This document shows positions 18,101 to 25,516 of a stretch of DNA of 64,000 nt, one piece after another. The stretch comes from Streptomyces sp. S465 (GTDB lineage Bacteria; Actinomycetota; Actinomycetes; Streptomycetales; Streptomycetaceae), in the NCBI RefSeq assembly GCF_026898115.1, contig NZ_CP114036.1, positions 9,170,001-9,234,000 on the forward strand, read 5' to 3'. The position numbers and the translations under genes were made by a program. Under the pieces are notes generated by a model that was given only the letters and a program-made list of their open reading frames with translations, searched no databases and was not told where the DNA came from. The first letter of the stretch is position 1. Each line of letters starts with the position of its first letter.

Positions 18101-19346
18101 ACACCTGGGTGAGCAGCCCGCGGTAGGTGCCGTCGTCCGGCAGCCGCACCGGTAACGGCAGCGTGTTGACGAAGAACCCGATCAGGTCCTCGGCCTCCGC
18201 GCGGCCGCGGTTGGCCACGGGCACCCCGATCACGGCGGAGTCCTGACCGGAGCGGCGCATCAGTACCGCTCCGAAGGCGGCGTACAGGGCACTGAAGAGC
18301 GTGGTCCCCTCGGTGCGGGCGAGGGTGCGCAGCCGCTGTGCGGTTTCCGGGCCGATCCGCCCGTGCAACTGGGCCCCGCTGCCGCTCGCGGTGGCCGGGC
18401 GCGGCCGGTCGGTGGGCAGGTCGAGCGCCGAGGGCAGGTCGGCCAGGGCCGAGGTCCAGTGGGCGAGCTGGTCGTCCAGCGCGCCGTCCTTCAGCCAGGC
18501 CGTCTGCCAGGCGGCGTAGTCCGCGTACTGGAGGGGCAGTGGCTTCTGGGGCTCGCCGGTGTAGGCGGCGTGGAGGTCGCGGATCAGCACGCTGACGGAC
18601 CAGCCGTCGAAGACGATGTGGTGGGTGCAGATCGCCAGCAGGTGCTCGTCCTCGGACAGCCGGGTGAGGGTCGCCCGGACGAGCGGGCCGTCCCGCAGAT
18701 CGAAGGGTTCCCTGGCGTCGGCCGCGGCCCGTTCCAGGGCCGCCCGCTCCGGGACCTCCCCGGGGCCGGGCCGCACCTGGTCGAACCGGATGCGGGGCTT
18801 CTCGGCGGCCCGCGCCACCGGCTGCCCGTCCCTTTCCTCGAACCGGGTGCGCAGCACCTCATGCCGTTCCCCCACCGCGGCCAGCGCGGAGCGGAGCCGG
18901 CCCGGGTCCAGCGGCCCGCGCAGCCGCAGGGCGATCGGCACGTTGTACGACGGGTTGTCCGACTCCAGCTGGTCGAGGAGCCACATGCGTTCCTGGGCGT
19001 GGGAGAGCGGGAGCTCACCGGTGCGCTCGACCGGGACGATCGGGGGCACCGCGGGCCGCTGCTCGGGAAGCAGAGCACTGAGCGTGCGTGCGGTGGGGCG
19101 CTCGAAGACCGCGCGCATCGGGAGTTCGGTGCCCAGGCGGGCCCTGATCCTGGTGACCAGCCGGGTGGCGAGCAGGGAATGGCCACCGAGGGCGAAGAAG
19201 TCGTCGTCCGGCTCGACCGACGGGACGCCCAGCAGTTCCGCCATGAGCGCCGCCACCTGCCGCTCCCCAGGGAGGCGGGACCTGGGCGGGGCGGGTGACC
19301 CCGCCCCGTTGCGCGGCCCGGTGGCGGAGGGCGTGGTGGAACTCAT
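15129..19346 (-). CDS. NRPS protein: PCP - C - A - PCP - TE
   Basis: A 1405-residue NRPS, first gene of the leftward operon. Order: PCP (ALGGHSLL, Ser about 57), condensation domain (THHIVFDGW about 242), adenylation domain (HTSGSTGVPKG about 711; NAYGPAECSDD; GKVDR), second PCP (Ser about 1105), and a thioesterase of the PF00975 type (LPHAGGGASAY; GHSMG about 1245; late GGHFYL His). The by-eye code D-V-W-E-M-T-A-D-D-K has three extra acidic residues, suggesting a cationic side chain; it resembles the D-I-W-E-L-T-A-D-D pattern I recall for 2,4-diaminobutyrate. The N-terminal PCP has no cognate A domain in cis. I prefer ATG 19346 (MSSTTPS), preceded by GGAG, over an ATG at 19433. Codon 398 (18155-18153) is TTA. 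Confidence 0.9.
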   Translation of the reverse strand: MSSTTPSATGPRNGAGSPAPPRSRLPGERQVAALMAELLGVPSVEPDDDFFALGGHSLLATRLVTRIRARLGTELPMRAVFERPTARTLSALLPEQRPAVPPIVPVERTGELPLSHAQERMWLLDQLESDNPSYNVPIALRLRGPLDPGRLRSALAAVGERHEVLRTRFEERDGQPVARAAEKPRIRFDQVRPGPGEVPERAALERAAADAREPFDLRDGPLVRATLTRLSEDEHLLAICTHHIVFDGWSVSVLIRDLHAAYTGEPQKPLPLQYADYAAWQTAWLKDGALDDQLAHWTSALADLPSALDLPTDRPRPATASGSGAQLHGRIGPETAQRLRTLARTEGTTLFSALYAAFGAVLMRRSGQDSAVIGVPVANRGRAEAEDLIGFFVNTLPLPVRLPDDGTYRGLLTQVSRTALAAFDHQDVPFERLVEVLAPERDLSRNPLFQAMFTLQNTPPPPTRLGDTTVELLTLESGSAKFDLTLTVAEGDGLEVVLEYATDLFDPETARAVLDEYVHLCEGAAHRPGARLSTLLRVPAADREKLLVTWNATDRENTTADVVTRLRHFAEVTPDAVALTDRTTSLTYRRLWQRADALRRDLAGRGVGSGDLVLVLGDRGAAVTTAVLGILATGAAFVPVDVAMPLPRAAGIASRSGARFLVAEPAATARAHRLIEAAERPLTVVSPYPADAPAGGPLPTAFDGDSPAYVIHTSGSTGVPKGAVVHRLGMHNHLLAEIEELGLTAADTVVQNAGLAFDVSVWQTLVAFVVGGRSLVVADAIASDPVELFETAAREGATFLEVVPSLLRAALDAWDVLGSAPDPDRLRRLMVTGEALPPDLCRRWFARFPRVPLVNAYGPAECSDDVAQAVLAQDTPLAGARVPIGRPLRNTRLYVLDEECEPVPVGVPGELYVGGMGVGLGYLGDPRRTAAAFPPDPFHDVPGARMYRTGDVVRYLRDGQLEFLGRRDHQVKIRGQRIEPGEVEAAVRTLSGVRDAVVIADRSGPGGARLVAYVAGEVDPHAVRSALAGRLPSAMVPAAVVPLDALPLSANGKVDRAALPPAPVPESDGYVPPRDAEETRLCALFAELLGLPRVGRYDDFFALGGHSLLATRLVARVRAAFGVALPLRALFERPTPEGLRAALTGTDAARPAHAPVRTPAQRWFGTAEPSGGRGALLFCLPHAGGGASAYRDWRALAPADVEVVPVHLPGRETRLMEPARHDARELAEELADVLPAFADRPFGLFGHSMGALLAFELSHALTARGHRPRALFVSGLDAPHRRALTARPAHTLDDEALRSALRGLGGTPPDVLDSPELLQTLLPVLRADAAVTETYTCPPRPPLTVPITVCTGRDDPTLAPERTAAWAELSSAPVAFETFPGGHFYLRAQAAALLRLLSARLRATG

Positions 19347-19748
19347 GGGGCGGCTCCATGGGAAGGCTGGGCAGGCGGCATGGCGAACCGGCCTGAAGGC
19401 GGGCAGGCGAAACGCAGACGCGCGGGGAGGCACACGAGTCAGCGGGGGAAGCGTGACCTACACGTCGCCGACGCCTCTAGGAACGCGTGCGGCGGGCGCG
19501 CTCGCGGAGCGCGATACGACCTCGGGGGAGCGGGCGGGCGTCCGGTCCGTCAACAGCTTCCGCGGTCCGGACAGCGGACTGCCTCGGTGGAAAAGCGGTG
19601 GACACGGGGGAAGGGCCCGACTCGCATGTTCCTCCCGACCTCGCTGATGGAAGACGTACGAACAATCGGCCGATCGCGGTCGACGGCGGTGCTGTGTCGC
19701 ACACCTCCTTCATATATACGACGAACTCCCTTGCCATAAACGGCACTT

Positions 19749-19762
19749 ATGAGATCTCTCAT
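19749..19762. promoter_or_regulatory. Candidate operator, inverted repeat in divergent region
   Basis: ATGAGA-TC-TCTCAT is an inverted repeat with perfect 6-bp arms in an AT-rich stretch between the NRPS operon and gntR. Its placement suits an operator for either transcript, with GntR itself or a cluster regulator as possible ligand. No second copy was found nearby. Confidence 0.35.
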
Positions 19763-19814
19763 GCCGCCACGGAACTGCTTGATGCGTGGTGTGGCGTGTG
19801 TTAGCCGATCACCT

Positions 19815-19830
19815 GTAACACCGCGGGAAC
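19815..19830. promoter_or_regulatory. GlnR-type box upstream of the biuret operon
   Basis: GTAAC at 19815-19819, six bases, then GGAAC at 19826-19830. This matches the actinobacterial GlnR a-site/b-site pattern gTnAC-N6-GaAAC with 11-bp periodicity and one mismatch. It lies 45 bases before the gntR start, in front of genes for permease, biuret hydrolase and allophanate hydrolase, so control by nitrogen status would make sense. A second a-b pair is not evident. Confidence 0.5.
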
Positions 19831-19875
19831 ACATGATAAAAGCCGCAGAAACGACGGTCCTCTAGCGTTCCCGCT

Positions 19876-20613
19876 ATGGACGCACCCGTGCATACACGTA
19901 TGTCGACACAGCCGGCCGGGGAACCGACGCCGAACCGAGCCGTGCGCAATCGGCGCGAGGAAACGTATACCGAGCTGCGCGGCATGCTGCTGCGGGGCGA
20001 GTTCGGCATGCGCGGCCGACTGGTCGAACTGCACCTGGCGCAGCGTCTCGGTGTGTCCCGGACCCCGGTCCGAGAGGCGCTGGTCCGGCTGGTCGCCGAC
20101 GGGCTGGTGCAGCGCCTGCCGGACGGCTTCTACACCGCCCGGCCGAACCTCCCCGAGCTGCGCGACCTGTACGAACTGCGGATCACCGTGGAACTGCGGG
20201 GCATCACCCGCGCCCTGGAGTCCGACGCGGTGGTGCACGACGCCGCACTCCTGGAACCGCTGCGGGACCGCTGGCGTGCGCTGCGCTCCGACATGCCCGC
20301 ACCCGACCCCGGATTCGTGTCGGAGGACGAGGATTTCCACCGCACGCTGCTCCGCTCGTCGGGTAACCGGCAGCTGACCGAGACGCTGGAGTCCGTCACC
20401 ACCCGGATCCGCCCCGTGCGGATGTACGACTACCTGACCGAGGACCGCATCGAGCGGACCGTCACCGAGCACCTCGACATCGTCGAGCACGTCCTCGCCC
20501 AACGGCTGCCCGAAGCGCTCACCGCGCTGCGCCGCCATGTGGGCGAATCCCTCGACGTCGTCGAGAAACGCGCCGCGCACGCGATCGCGCAGATGGCCCT
20601 CCACCAGGGCTGA
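19876..20613 (+). CDS. GntR-family (FCD/VanR-type) transcriptional regulator
   Basis: A 245-residue regulator with an N-terminal winged helix-turn-helix (LAQRLGVSRTPVREALVRLV about residues 55-74) and an all-helical FCD-type ligand domain (DLYELRITVE, EDEDFHRTLL, and HLDIVEHVLA, which carry the usual metal/ligand His and Asp). No good Shine-Dalgarno precedes ATG 19876; an ATG at 19900 is an alternative. The same-strand permease, biuret hydrolase and allophanate hydrolase genes follow after 60 bp, so it most likely controls that operon in response to a pathway compound. FCD regulators usually repress and are relieved by small organic acids or amides; the ligand here is unknown. Confidence 0.85.
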   Translation: MDAPVHTRMSTQPAGEPTPNRAVRNRREETYTELRGMLLRGEFGMRGRLVELHLAQRLGVSRTPVREALVRLVADGLVQRLPDGFYTARPNLPELRDLYELRITVELRGITRALESDAVVHDAALLEPLRDRWRALRSDMPAPDPGFVSEDEDFHRTLLRSSGNRQLTETLESVTTRIRPVRMYDYLTEDRIERTVTEHLDIVEHVLAQRLPEALTALRRHVGESLDVVEKRAAHAIAQMALHQG

Positions 20614-20673
20614 CCACAGGGCTGAACACCCCTTTCGCACCCCCGTTCCCGCCCCCGCCGTCAGGAGCTCCCC

Positions 20674-22077
20674 ATGACGCCGTCCCCGACCCCCGACACC
20701 CCACCGCTGACCGATATATCAGCTGAAACACCGACACCCGGCGCGGGACCCGGCTCCCGACCGCGGCTTCAGGACGAGTTCGAGGACCGCCCGGTGCCGC
20801 CCGAGCACCGCCGGCCGCTGCTGTCGGTGTCCTCCGTCTGGTTCGGCTTCCCCATGGTGCTGACCAACGCCGTCTTCGGCGGCGTCATCGTCTTCAACCT
20901 CGGCTTCGCCCGCGGCATGCTGGCGATCCTCGTCGGCTGTCTCGTCCTGGGCGGCTACGTCGGGGCACTCAGCTACCTCGCGGGCCGTACCGGCAACACC
21001 TTCGCCCGGATCGCCGCCGTCACCTTCGGACCCCGCGGCGCCACCCTTGTCTCCGGGTTCCTGGCGACCGTCGTCATCGGCTGGTTCGCCTTTCAGGTCG
21101 GCCTCACCGGCTCCACCCTGCACGCCGCGCTCGGCTGGCCCGTACCGGCCACCGTGCTGCTCGCCGGCGTGCTGTACGTGGCTCTCGCCTACGCCGGTAT
21201 CCGCGCGCTGGCCGTCATCGGGTGGATCGCGGCGCCTTTGTACGTGGTGCTCGGCATCGTGGCCATCGTGCTGGCCCTGCGCGAGACCAGCGTGTCGGAC
21301 GTGCTGTCGTACGACGGTCAGGCCCCGGCCGGGGGTGCGCTGGCGTTCGGCGCCTGCGTCACCATGGTCATCGCCGGGTTCATCGACTCGGGCACCATGA
21401 CCGCGGACTTCACCCGCTGGTCGAAGAACGGCCGCGAGGCCGTCCTCGCCTCGCTCACCGCCTTCCCGCTGGCCAATCTGGTGGCGCTGATCGTCGGTGC
21501 CGTGGTGGTCGGCGCGGGCGCGGCCGCGGCGCCCGCATCGGCCGGCGGTGACTTCCTCGGCCTGCTGACCGGCCAGGGCGGTGTGCTCACCGCCGCGGCC
21601 GTCGCCTTCGTCTTCGTGAACCTCGGCTCCGTCTCCGCGCACTGCCTCTACAACGCGGCGGTCGGCTGGGGGCAGTTGACGGGCGCCGCCATGCGACGTC
21701 TGGTGCTCGTCATCGGAACGCTCGGCCTGGCGGTAGCCCTCGCCGGGGTCTGGGAGCACTTCGAGACCTGGCTCACCCTGCTGGGTGTCTTCGTCCCGCC
21801 CATCGGCGCGGTGATCATCACCGATCAGCTGGTGCGCCGGCGTACCGCGGCCGCCCGTCCGGCCGGTGCCCGGCTGCGGACCGTGCCCCTGATCGCCTGG
21901 GCGGGCGGCGCCGCCCTGGCCACGGTCGTGCACTACGAGGGGCCCCAGTACTGCGACGCCATCACCGGCATGGTCGCCGCCGCTCTGCTCCACCTCGCCC
22001 TGGAGCGCCCGCCCCGGGACGCGGCCCCCGCCCCGGCATCCGCGTCCGCACCCGAACCCGCCTCCGAGAGGACCTGA
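20674..22077 (+). CDS. NCS1-family permease (CodB/cytosine permease-like)
   Basis: A 467-residue membrane protein with about 12 hydrophobic segments between residues 55 and 445, of the nucleobase:cation symporter-1 family. Family-like features are the first helix WFGFPMVLTNAVFGG, the GNTFARIAAVTFG loop and the GFIDSGTMTADFTRW segment. The N-terminal 45 and C-terminal 25 residues are Pro/Ala-rich and polar. AGGAG precedes ATG 20674. It lies between gntR and biuH with a 3-bp gap to biuH, so it probably imports a nitrogen-rich compound such as biuret, a triazine degradation product, or another ureide; the family otherwise carries cytosine, uracil, hydantoins and allantoin. Confidence 0.88.
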   Translation: MTPSPTPDTPPLTDISAETPTPGAGPGSRPRLQDEFEDRPVPPEHRRPLLSVSSVWFGFPMVLTNAVFGGVIVFNLGFARGMLAILVGCLVLGGYVGALSYLAGRTGNTFARIAAVTFGPRGATLVSGFLATVVIGWFAFQVGLTGSTLHAALGWPVPATVLLAGVLYVALAYAGIRALAVIGWIAAPLYVVLGIVAIVLALRETSVSDVLSYDGQAPAGGALAFGACVTMVIAGFIDSGTMTADFTRWSKNGREAVLASLTAFPLANLVALIVGAVVVGAGAAAAPASAGGDFLGLLTGQGGVLTAAAVAFVFVNLGSVSAHCLYNAAVGWGQLTGAAMRRLVLVIGTLGLAVALAGVWEHFETWLTLLGVFVPPIGAVIITDQLVRRRTAAARPAGARLRTVPLIAWAGGAALATVVHYEGPQYCDAITGMVAAALLHLALERPPRDAAPAPASASAPEPASERT

Positions 22078-22080
22078 CTC

Positions 22081-22767
22081 ATGGCCACCGTCAACGCGAC
22101 TCCGTACACCTGGCCCTACGACGGCGACGTGGCCGTCGACCGCACCGCCGTGCTGTGCATCGACTGGCAGACCGACTTCTGCGGCCCCGGCGGCTATGTC
22201 GACGCCATGGGCTACGACATCTCCCTCACCCGCGCGGGACTCGAACCCACCGCGCGCGTACTGGCCGCCGCCCGCGAGGCCGGCATGACCGTGATCCACA
22301 CCCGTGAAGGGCACCGCCCCGACCTGTCCGACCTCCCGGCCAACAAACGCTGGCGCTCGGCTCGCATGGGCGCGGAGATCGGTTCCGAAGGTCCATGCGG
22401 CCGGATCCTGGTGCGCGGCGAGCCCGGCTGGCGGATCGTGCCCGAAGTGGCTCCCGAACCCGGTGAGCCGATCATCGATAAGCCGGGCAAGGGCTCCTTC
22501 TACGCGACCGACCTCGACCTGCTGCTGCGGACCCGTGGCATCACCCACCTGGTACTGACCGGCATCACCACCGACGTCTGCGTCCACACCACGATGCGCG
22601 AGGCCAACGACCGCGGCTACGAGTGCCTGCTGCTCTCCGACTGCACCGGCGCCACCGAACGCGGCAACCACGAGGCCGCGCTGAACATGATCAGCATGCA
22701 GGGCGGCATCTTCGGCGCCGTCGCCACCAGCGACCAGTGGCTCGCGGCCCTGAAGGAGACCGCGTGA
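22081..22767 (+). CDS. biuH: Biuret hydrolase (cysteine amidohydrolase, isochorismatase-like)
   Basis: A 228-residue isochorismatase-superfamily amidohydrolase. The Asp of CIDWQTDF (27-33 region), the Lys of IIDKPGKGSF and the Cys of TGITTDVCVHTT form the family Asp-Lys-Cys triad. The conserved blocks REGHRPDLSDLPANKRW and GPCGRILVRGEPGW match what I know of biuret hydrolase more closely than other family members. The enzyme converts biuret to allophanate and ammonia. The next gene encodes allophanate hydrolase and overlaps by GTGA, so the two steps of biuret breakdown are translationally coupled. Triuret or ureidoacrylate hydrolysis are less likely alternatives. Confidence 0.85.
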   Translation: MATVNATPYTWPYDGDVAVDRTAVLCIDWQTDFCGPGGYVDAMGYDISLTRAGLEPTARVLAAAREAGMTVIHTREGHRPDLSDLPANKRWRSARMGAEIGSEGPCGRILVRGEPGWRIVPEVAPEPGEPIIDKPGKGSFYATDLDLLLRTRGITHLVLTGITTDVCVHTTMREANDRGYECLLLSDCTGATERGNHEAALNMISMQGGIFGAVATSDQWLAALKETA

Positions 22768-24590
22768 ACGGCACTTCCACAGCACGCGTACGGCAGGCAC
22801 TGGCGCGGCTCGCCGAGGGGGAGCGGCCCGAGGCGTGGATCACGGTACGGCCCGAGGCGGAGCTGCTGGCCGAGGCGGCCCGTGTGGACGCCCGTACCGC
22901 GGCAGGCGAGGAACTGCCGCTCGCCGGTCAGGTCTTCGCCGTCAAGGACAACATCGACGTCGCGGGCCTGCCCACCACGGCCGGCTGCCCTGGCTACGCC
23001 TACCGGCCACGGTCCTCCGCCCCCGCGGTCGCGCGGCTGACCGAAGCCGGGGCCATCGCCCTGGGCAAGACCAACCTCGACCAGTTCGCCACCGGACTCG
23101 TCGGGACCCGCAGCCCGTACGGAGCGGTGCGCGCGGCGCACGACCCGGAGCGGGTCAGCGGCGGCTCCAGCTCGGGATCCGCGGTCGTCGTCGCCCTGGG
23201 GATCGTCGACTTCGCGCTCGGCACCGACACCGCGGGCTCCGGGCGGGTACCGGCCGCGTTCCAGGGGATCGTCGGTCTCAAGCCCACCCTCGGGCTCGTC
23301 CCGACCGAGGGCGTGGTGCCCGCCGCCCGGCCCTTCGACTGCGTCACCGTCCTCGCCCCCGGCCTGCCCGCCGCGGAGAGGGCCGCCGCCGTCATGGCCG
23401 GACCCGGACCCGGCACCCCCTCGACCCGTGACTGGCCTGCCGACGCGCCGCTCGCCGCACCGCCCCGGCCCCGCGTCGCCGTGCCCGATGAGGCCGGCCT
23501 CGTCGCCATGAGCCCCGCCTGGCGGGCCGCGTTCACCGCCGCCGCACAGCGGCTCCGGGCCGCCGGAGCCGAATTGATCACCGTCGACATCGCCCCGTTC
23601 CTCGAGGCCGCCGAGCTGCTGTACGGCGGAGGGTTCGCCGCCGAACGGCACGCCGCGGTCGGCGAGTTCATCGCCCGCGGCACAGACGATCTGGACCCCA
23701 GCGTGCGCCGCATCGTCCAGGACGCCGGCCGCATACCCGCCCACCGCTACGCCGCCGACCGCGCCCGGCTGGAGCGGCTCACCCATCAGGCCATGGCGCT
23801 GCTCGACGGGTGCGCCGCACTGCTGCTGCCCACCGCGCCGGAACACCCGACACTCGCCGAGGTGGCGGCCGACCCGATCGGGGTCAACAACCGCCTCGGC
23901 ACCTACACCAATTTCGTCAACCTCATGGACCTCTCGGCGGTCGCCGTGCCCGCCGGCAGCGTGGCCGGCGGGCCGTTCGGCGTCACCGTCATCGCCAGGG
24001 CGTTCGCCGACCGGGTCGCCGCGGACATCGCGGCCCTGATCACCCCCGCCCCGGACGGCTCCGACGCGGTGACCGGCCCGGACACGGCGCCGGTCGTCGC
24101 CTGGGGCCCGCCCGGACTGCCCCTGGCCGTCTTCGGCGCCCACCTGTCCGGACAGCCGCTCAACCCCCAACTGACCGCCCGCGGTGCGCGGTTGGTCGGC
24201 CCGGTGCGCACGGCGCCGCGCTACCGCATGGCCGCCCTGCCGGGCAGCCCCCCGCGTCCCGGCCTGCTGCGGGTGCCCGACGGGGAGGAGGGCCGCTGCG
24301 TCACCGGCGAGCTGTGGGCGCTGCCCGCCGCCGCGCTCGGCCGGTTCCTCGCCGCCCTGCCGGAGCCCATGACACTGGGCCGGGTCCTGCTCGACGACGG
24401 CCGCTCCGTCACCGGCTTCCTGTGCGAGTCGTACGCCGTCCTGGACGCGCCGGACATCACCGCCCACGGGGACTGGCGCAGCTACCTGAACGAGCCACCG
24501 GCGGGTTGCGCGGCACGGCCCATCAGCTCGTCTGGTCACGCCCCGAGCGGATCAGAGGGAGTCCTTCGAGGCGTTCGATGCCCTGGTTGA
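22764..24590 (+). CDS. atzF: Allophanate hydrolase, AtzF-like
   Basis: A 608-residue amidase-signature enzyme. The Lys of FAVKDNIDVAG, the cis-Ser of VSGGSSSGSAV and the nucleophilic Ser of GTDTAGSGR make up the Ser-cisSer-Lys triad. After ~440 residues a smaller C-terminal domain (FGAHLSGQPLN, YRMAALPG, VTGFLCESYAV) is the one found in AtzF-type allophanate hydrolases. The reaction gives ammonia and carbon dioxide from allophanate, finishing biuret degradation. GTG 22764 overlaps the biuH stop (GTGA). The last ~29 residues, after WRSYLNEP, run past the usual family end into sequence that on the other strand is a marR remnant, suggesting the native stop was lost at a rearrangement junction. 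Confidence 0.88.
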   Translation: MNGTSTARVRQALARLAEGERPEAWITVRPEAELLAEAARVDARTAAGEELPLAGQVFAVKDNIDVAGLPTTAGCPGYAYRPRSSAPAVARLTEAGAIALGKTNLDQFATGLVGTRSPYGAVRAAHDPERVSGGSSSGSAVVVALGIVDFALGTDTAGSGRVPAAFQGIVGLKPTLGLVPTEGVVPAARPFDCVTVLAPGLPAAERAAAVMAGPGPGTPSTRDWPADAPLAAPPRPRVAVPDEAGLVAMSPAWRAAFTAAAQRLRAAGAELITVDIAPFLEAAELLYGGGFAAERHAAVGEFIARGTDDLDPSVRRIVQDAGRIPAHRYAADRARLERLTHQAMALLDGCAALLLPTAPEHPTLAEVAADPIGVNNRLGTYTNFVNLMDLSAVAVPAGSVAGGPFGVTVIARAFADRVAADIAALITPAPDGSDAVTGPDTAPVVAWGPPGLPLAVFGAHLSGQPLNPQLTARGARLVGPVRTAPRYRMAALPGSPPRPGLLRVPDGEEGRCVTGELWALPAAALGRFLAALPEPMTLGRVLLDDGRSVTGFLCESYAVLDAPDITAHGDWRSYLNEPPAGCAARPISSSGHAPSGSEGVLRGVRCPG

Positions 24591-24775
24591 GCTCTCTGAG
24601 CAAGGCCGGGAAGCGCTGAGTCCGCTGATCTGTCCATTCCGTTTCCTCGATGAGGCGTGCGACCCTTCGAGACTGATCGCCCGGTCGGCCCGCAGCCGTT
24701 CCGAGTGAGCAGGACGTAGGCGGAGCGTTCCAGGGTCTGGCCGGTGCGTGGCCCGCGTGAGGCGACGAAGCGGCG
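24523..24775 (-). pseudogene. Remnant of a MarR-family regulator
   Basis: Two pieces on the minus strand, in different frames, look like the ends of one MarR regulator. One frame gives TGQTLERSAYVLLTR, typical of the MarR N-terminal helices; about 30 bases on, another frame gives RRVARLIEETEWTDQ and then RFPALLRELNQGIERLEG, typical of the C-terminal dimerisation helices, ending with TGA at 24523. The central winged helix is missing. It overlaps the last codons of atzF on the opposite strand. Deletion plus frameshift explains the pattern; the family call rests on my pattern memory. Confidence 0.5.
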
Positions 24776-24995
24776 GGACACCGTACACGGGCTGATCACG
24801 CCCGAGGCGGAGTTCGAGACGTACGAGACCTCCCCGGAACGCGAGCGCCTCACCGGGATCTACCGGGCGAACGGGCGCGTGTGTGCCATCCTCGGCTGGA
24901 ACGCCCCGAGGCAGGTTCTCCGCCTGCGTCGCGAGCTGCTCACCGGCCCGGAGCCGACTGCGGCCCGCCCCGCGGCCGTGCCGAAGCCCGCATGA
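24744..24995 (+). pseudogene. C-terminal fragment of a ferredoxin reductase-like flavoprotein
   Basis: An 83-codon open frame whose middle (ETSPERERLTGIYRANGRVC, then AILGWNAPRQVLRLRREL) resembles the C-terminal beta-sheet domain of FAD-dependent ferredoxin reductases of oxygenase systems, which normally follows two Rossmann domains of ~320 residues. No FAD or NAD motif lies upstream, so this is probably a broken tail. The short open frame may still be translated from GTG 24744, but no ribosome binding site is evident. Confidence 0.4.
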
Positions 24996-25516
24996 CAGCA
25001 CGGCCGCTCCCGCGCCCGTAGAGCTGCTTGACCGCGTCCGCGTTCGCACGGGGTGACGTGCGCACGCGGACGCCGCACAGAGCTGCTGTTTCCCGCCCGT
25101 CTCTTCGGGACGGGCGGCAGCCGCGCTACTTCAGGTACGCGGCGGCGCTGCCGAGGCTCACGGTGCCCGCCTCCGCGCCCATCTCCGCCGCAGCCCGCCC
25201 GCCCCGACGGGACCGGACGAACCGGTACGCATCGGCGATCTCCACCCGCACTCCTACCGCCCTGCCGGCGTTCACCACACTGCGTGGACACGGCTACCGG
25301 CTCGACCCACCTGGGCCTTCCGGTTGCCGCTGACCCCAGCGTGAAGACCGGGACGTCCCCGAACGGGTGCTGTTCCCCCCGGCGTTGTCCTCGCGCTGCT
25401 GACCGCCGCCACCTGGGCCTTCACCGCCGGTACCCGGGGTGTGCGCTGGGCCGGGCGGGTGATGTTCCCCCTCACGCCGCCGCTCGGCCGGCCCACCACG
25501 CGAACATACTGGCCAA
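24996..25516. other. Degenerate sequence without an intact gene
   Basis: About 520 bases with no intact gene. Near 25270-25310 one forward frame gives TTLRGHGYRLDPP, which resembles the last strand of OmpR-type response regulators; near 25385-25475 another gives a hydrophobic stretch VVLALLTAATWAFTAGTRG, like a stray membrane helix. Both fit decayed genes, in keeping with the two remnants just upstream. CATACT at 25505-25510, six bases before the ATG of the next gene, could be a -10 element giving a leaderless transcript. Confidence 0.4.

Larger units (their letters stand above)
19347..19875. other. Divergent promoter region between NRPS operon and gntR operon
   Basis: About 530 bases with no convincing gene, dropping in G+C between roughly 19660 and 19850. 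It must carry promoters for the leftward NRPS operon and the rightward gntR operon. It contains a 14-bp inverted repeat at 19749 and a GlnR-like box at 19815, listed separately. On the minus strand an excellent AAGGAGGTGT (about 19709-19700) precedes a 50-codon open frame starting GTG at 19703, but the spacing is too short for normal initiation and the peptide looks random. Confidence 0.5.

Noticed and set aside
13452..18155. A 1567-codon open frame on the plus strand opposite two NRPS genes and the hydrolase
   Set aside because: It crosses several real minus-strand genes with intact catalytic motifs and has low-complexity composition, so it is a shadow frame.
19550..19703. Possible 50-residue leader peptide on the minus strand behind an AAGGAGGTGT sequence
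   Set aside because: The only start, GTG, overlaps the Shine-Dalgarno sequence itself; the peptide has no leader-like repeats of one amino acid and no hairpin pair before the NRPS start.
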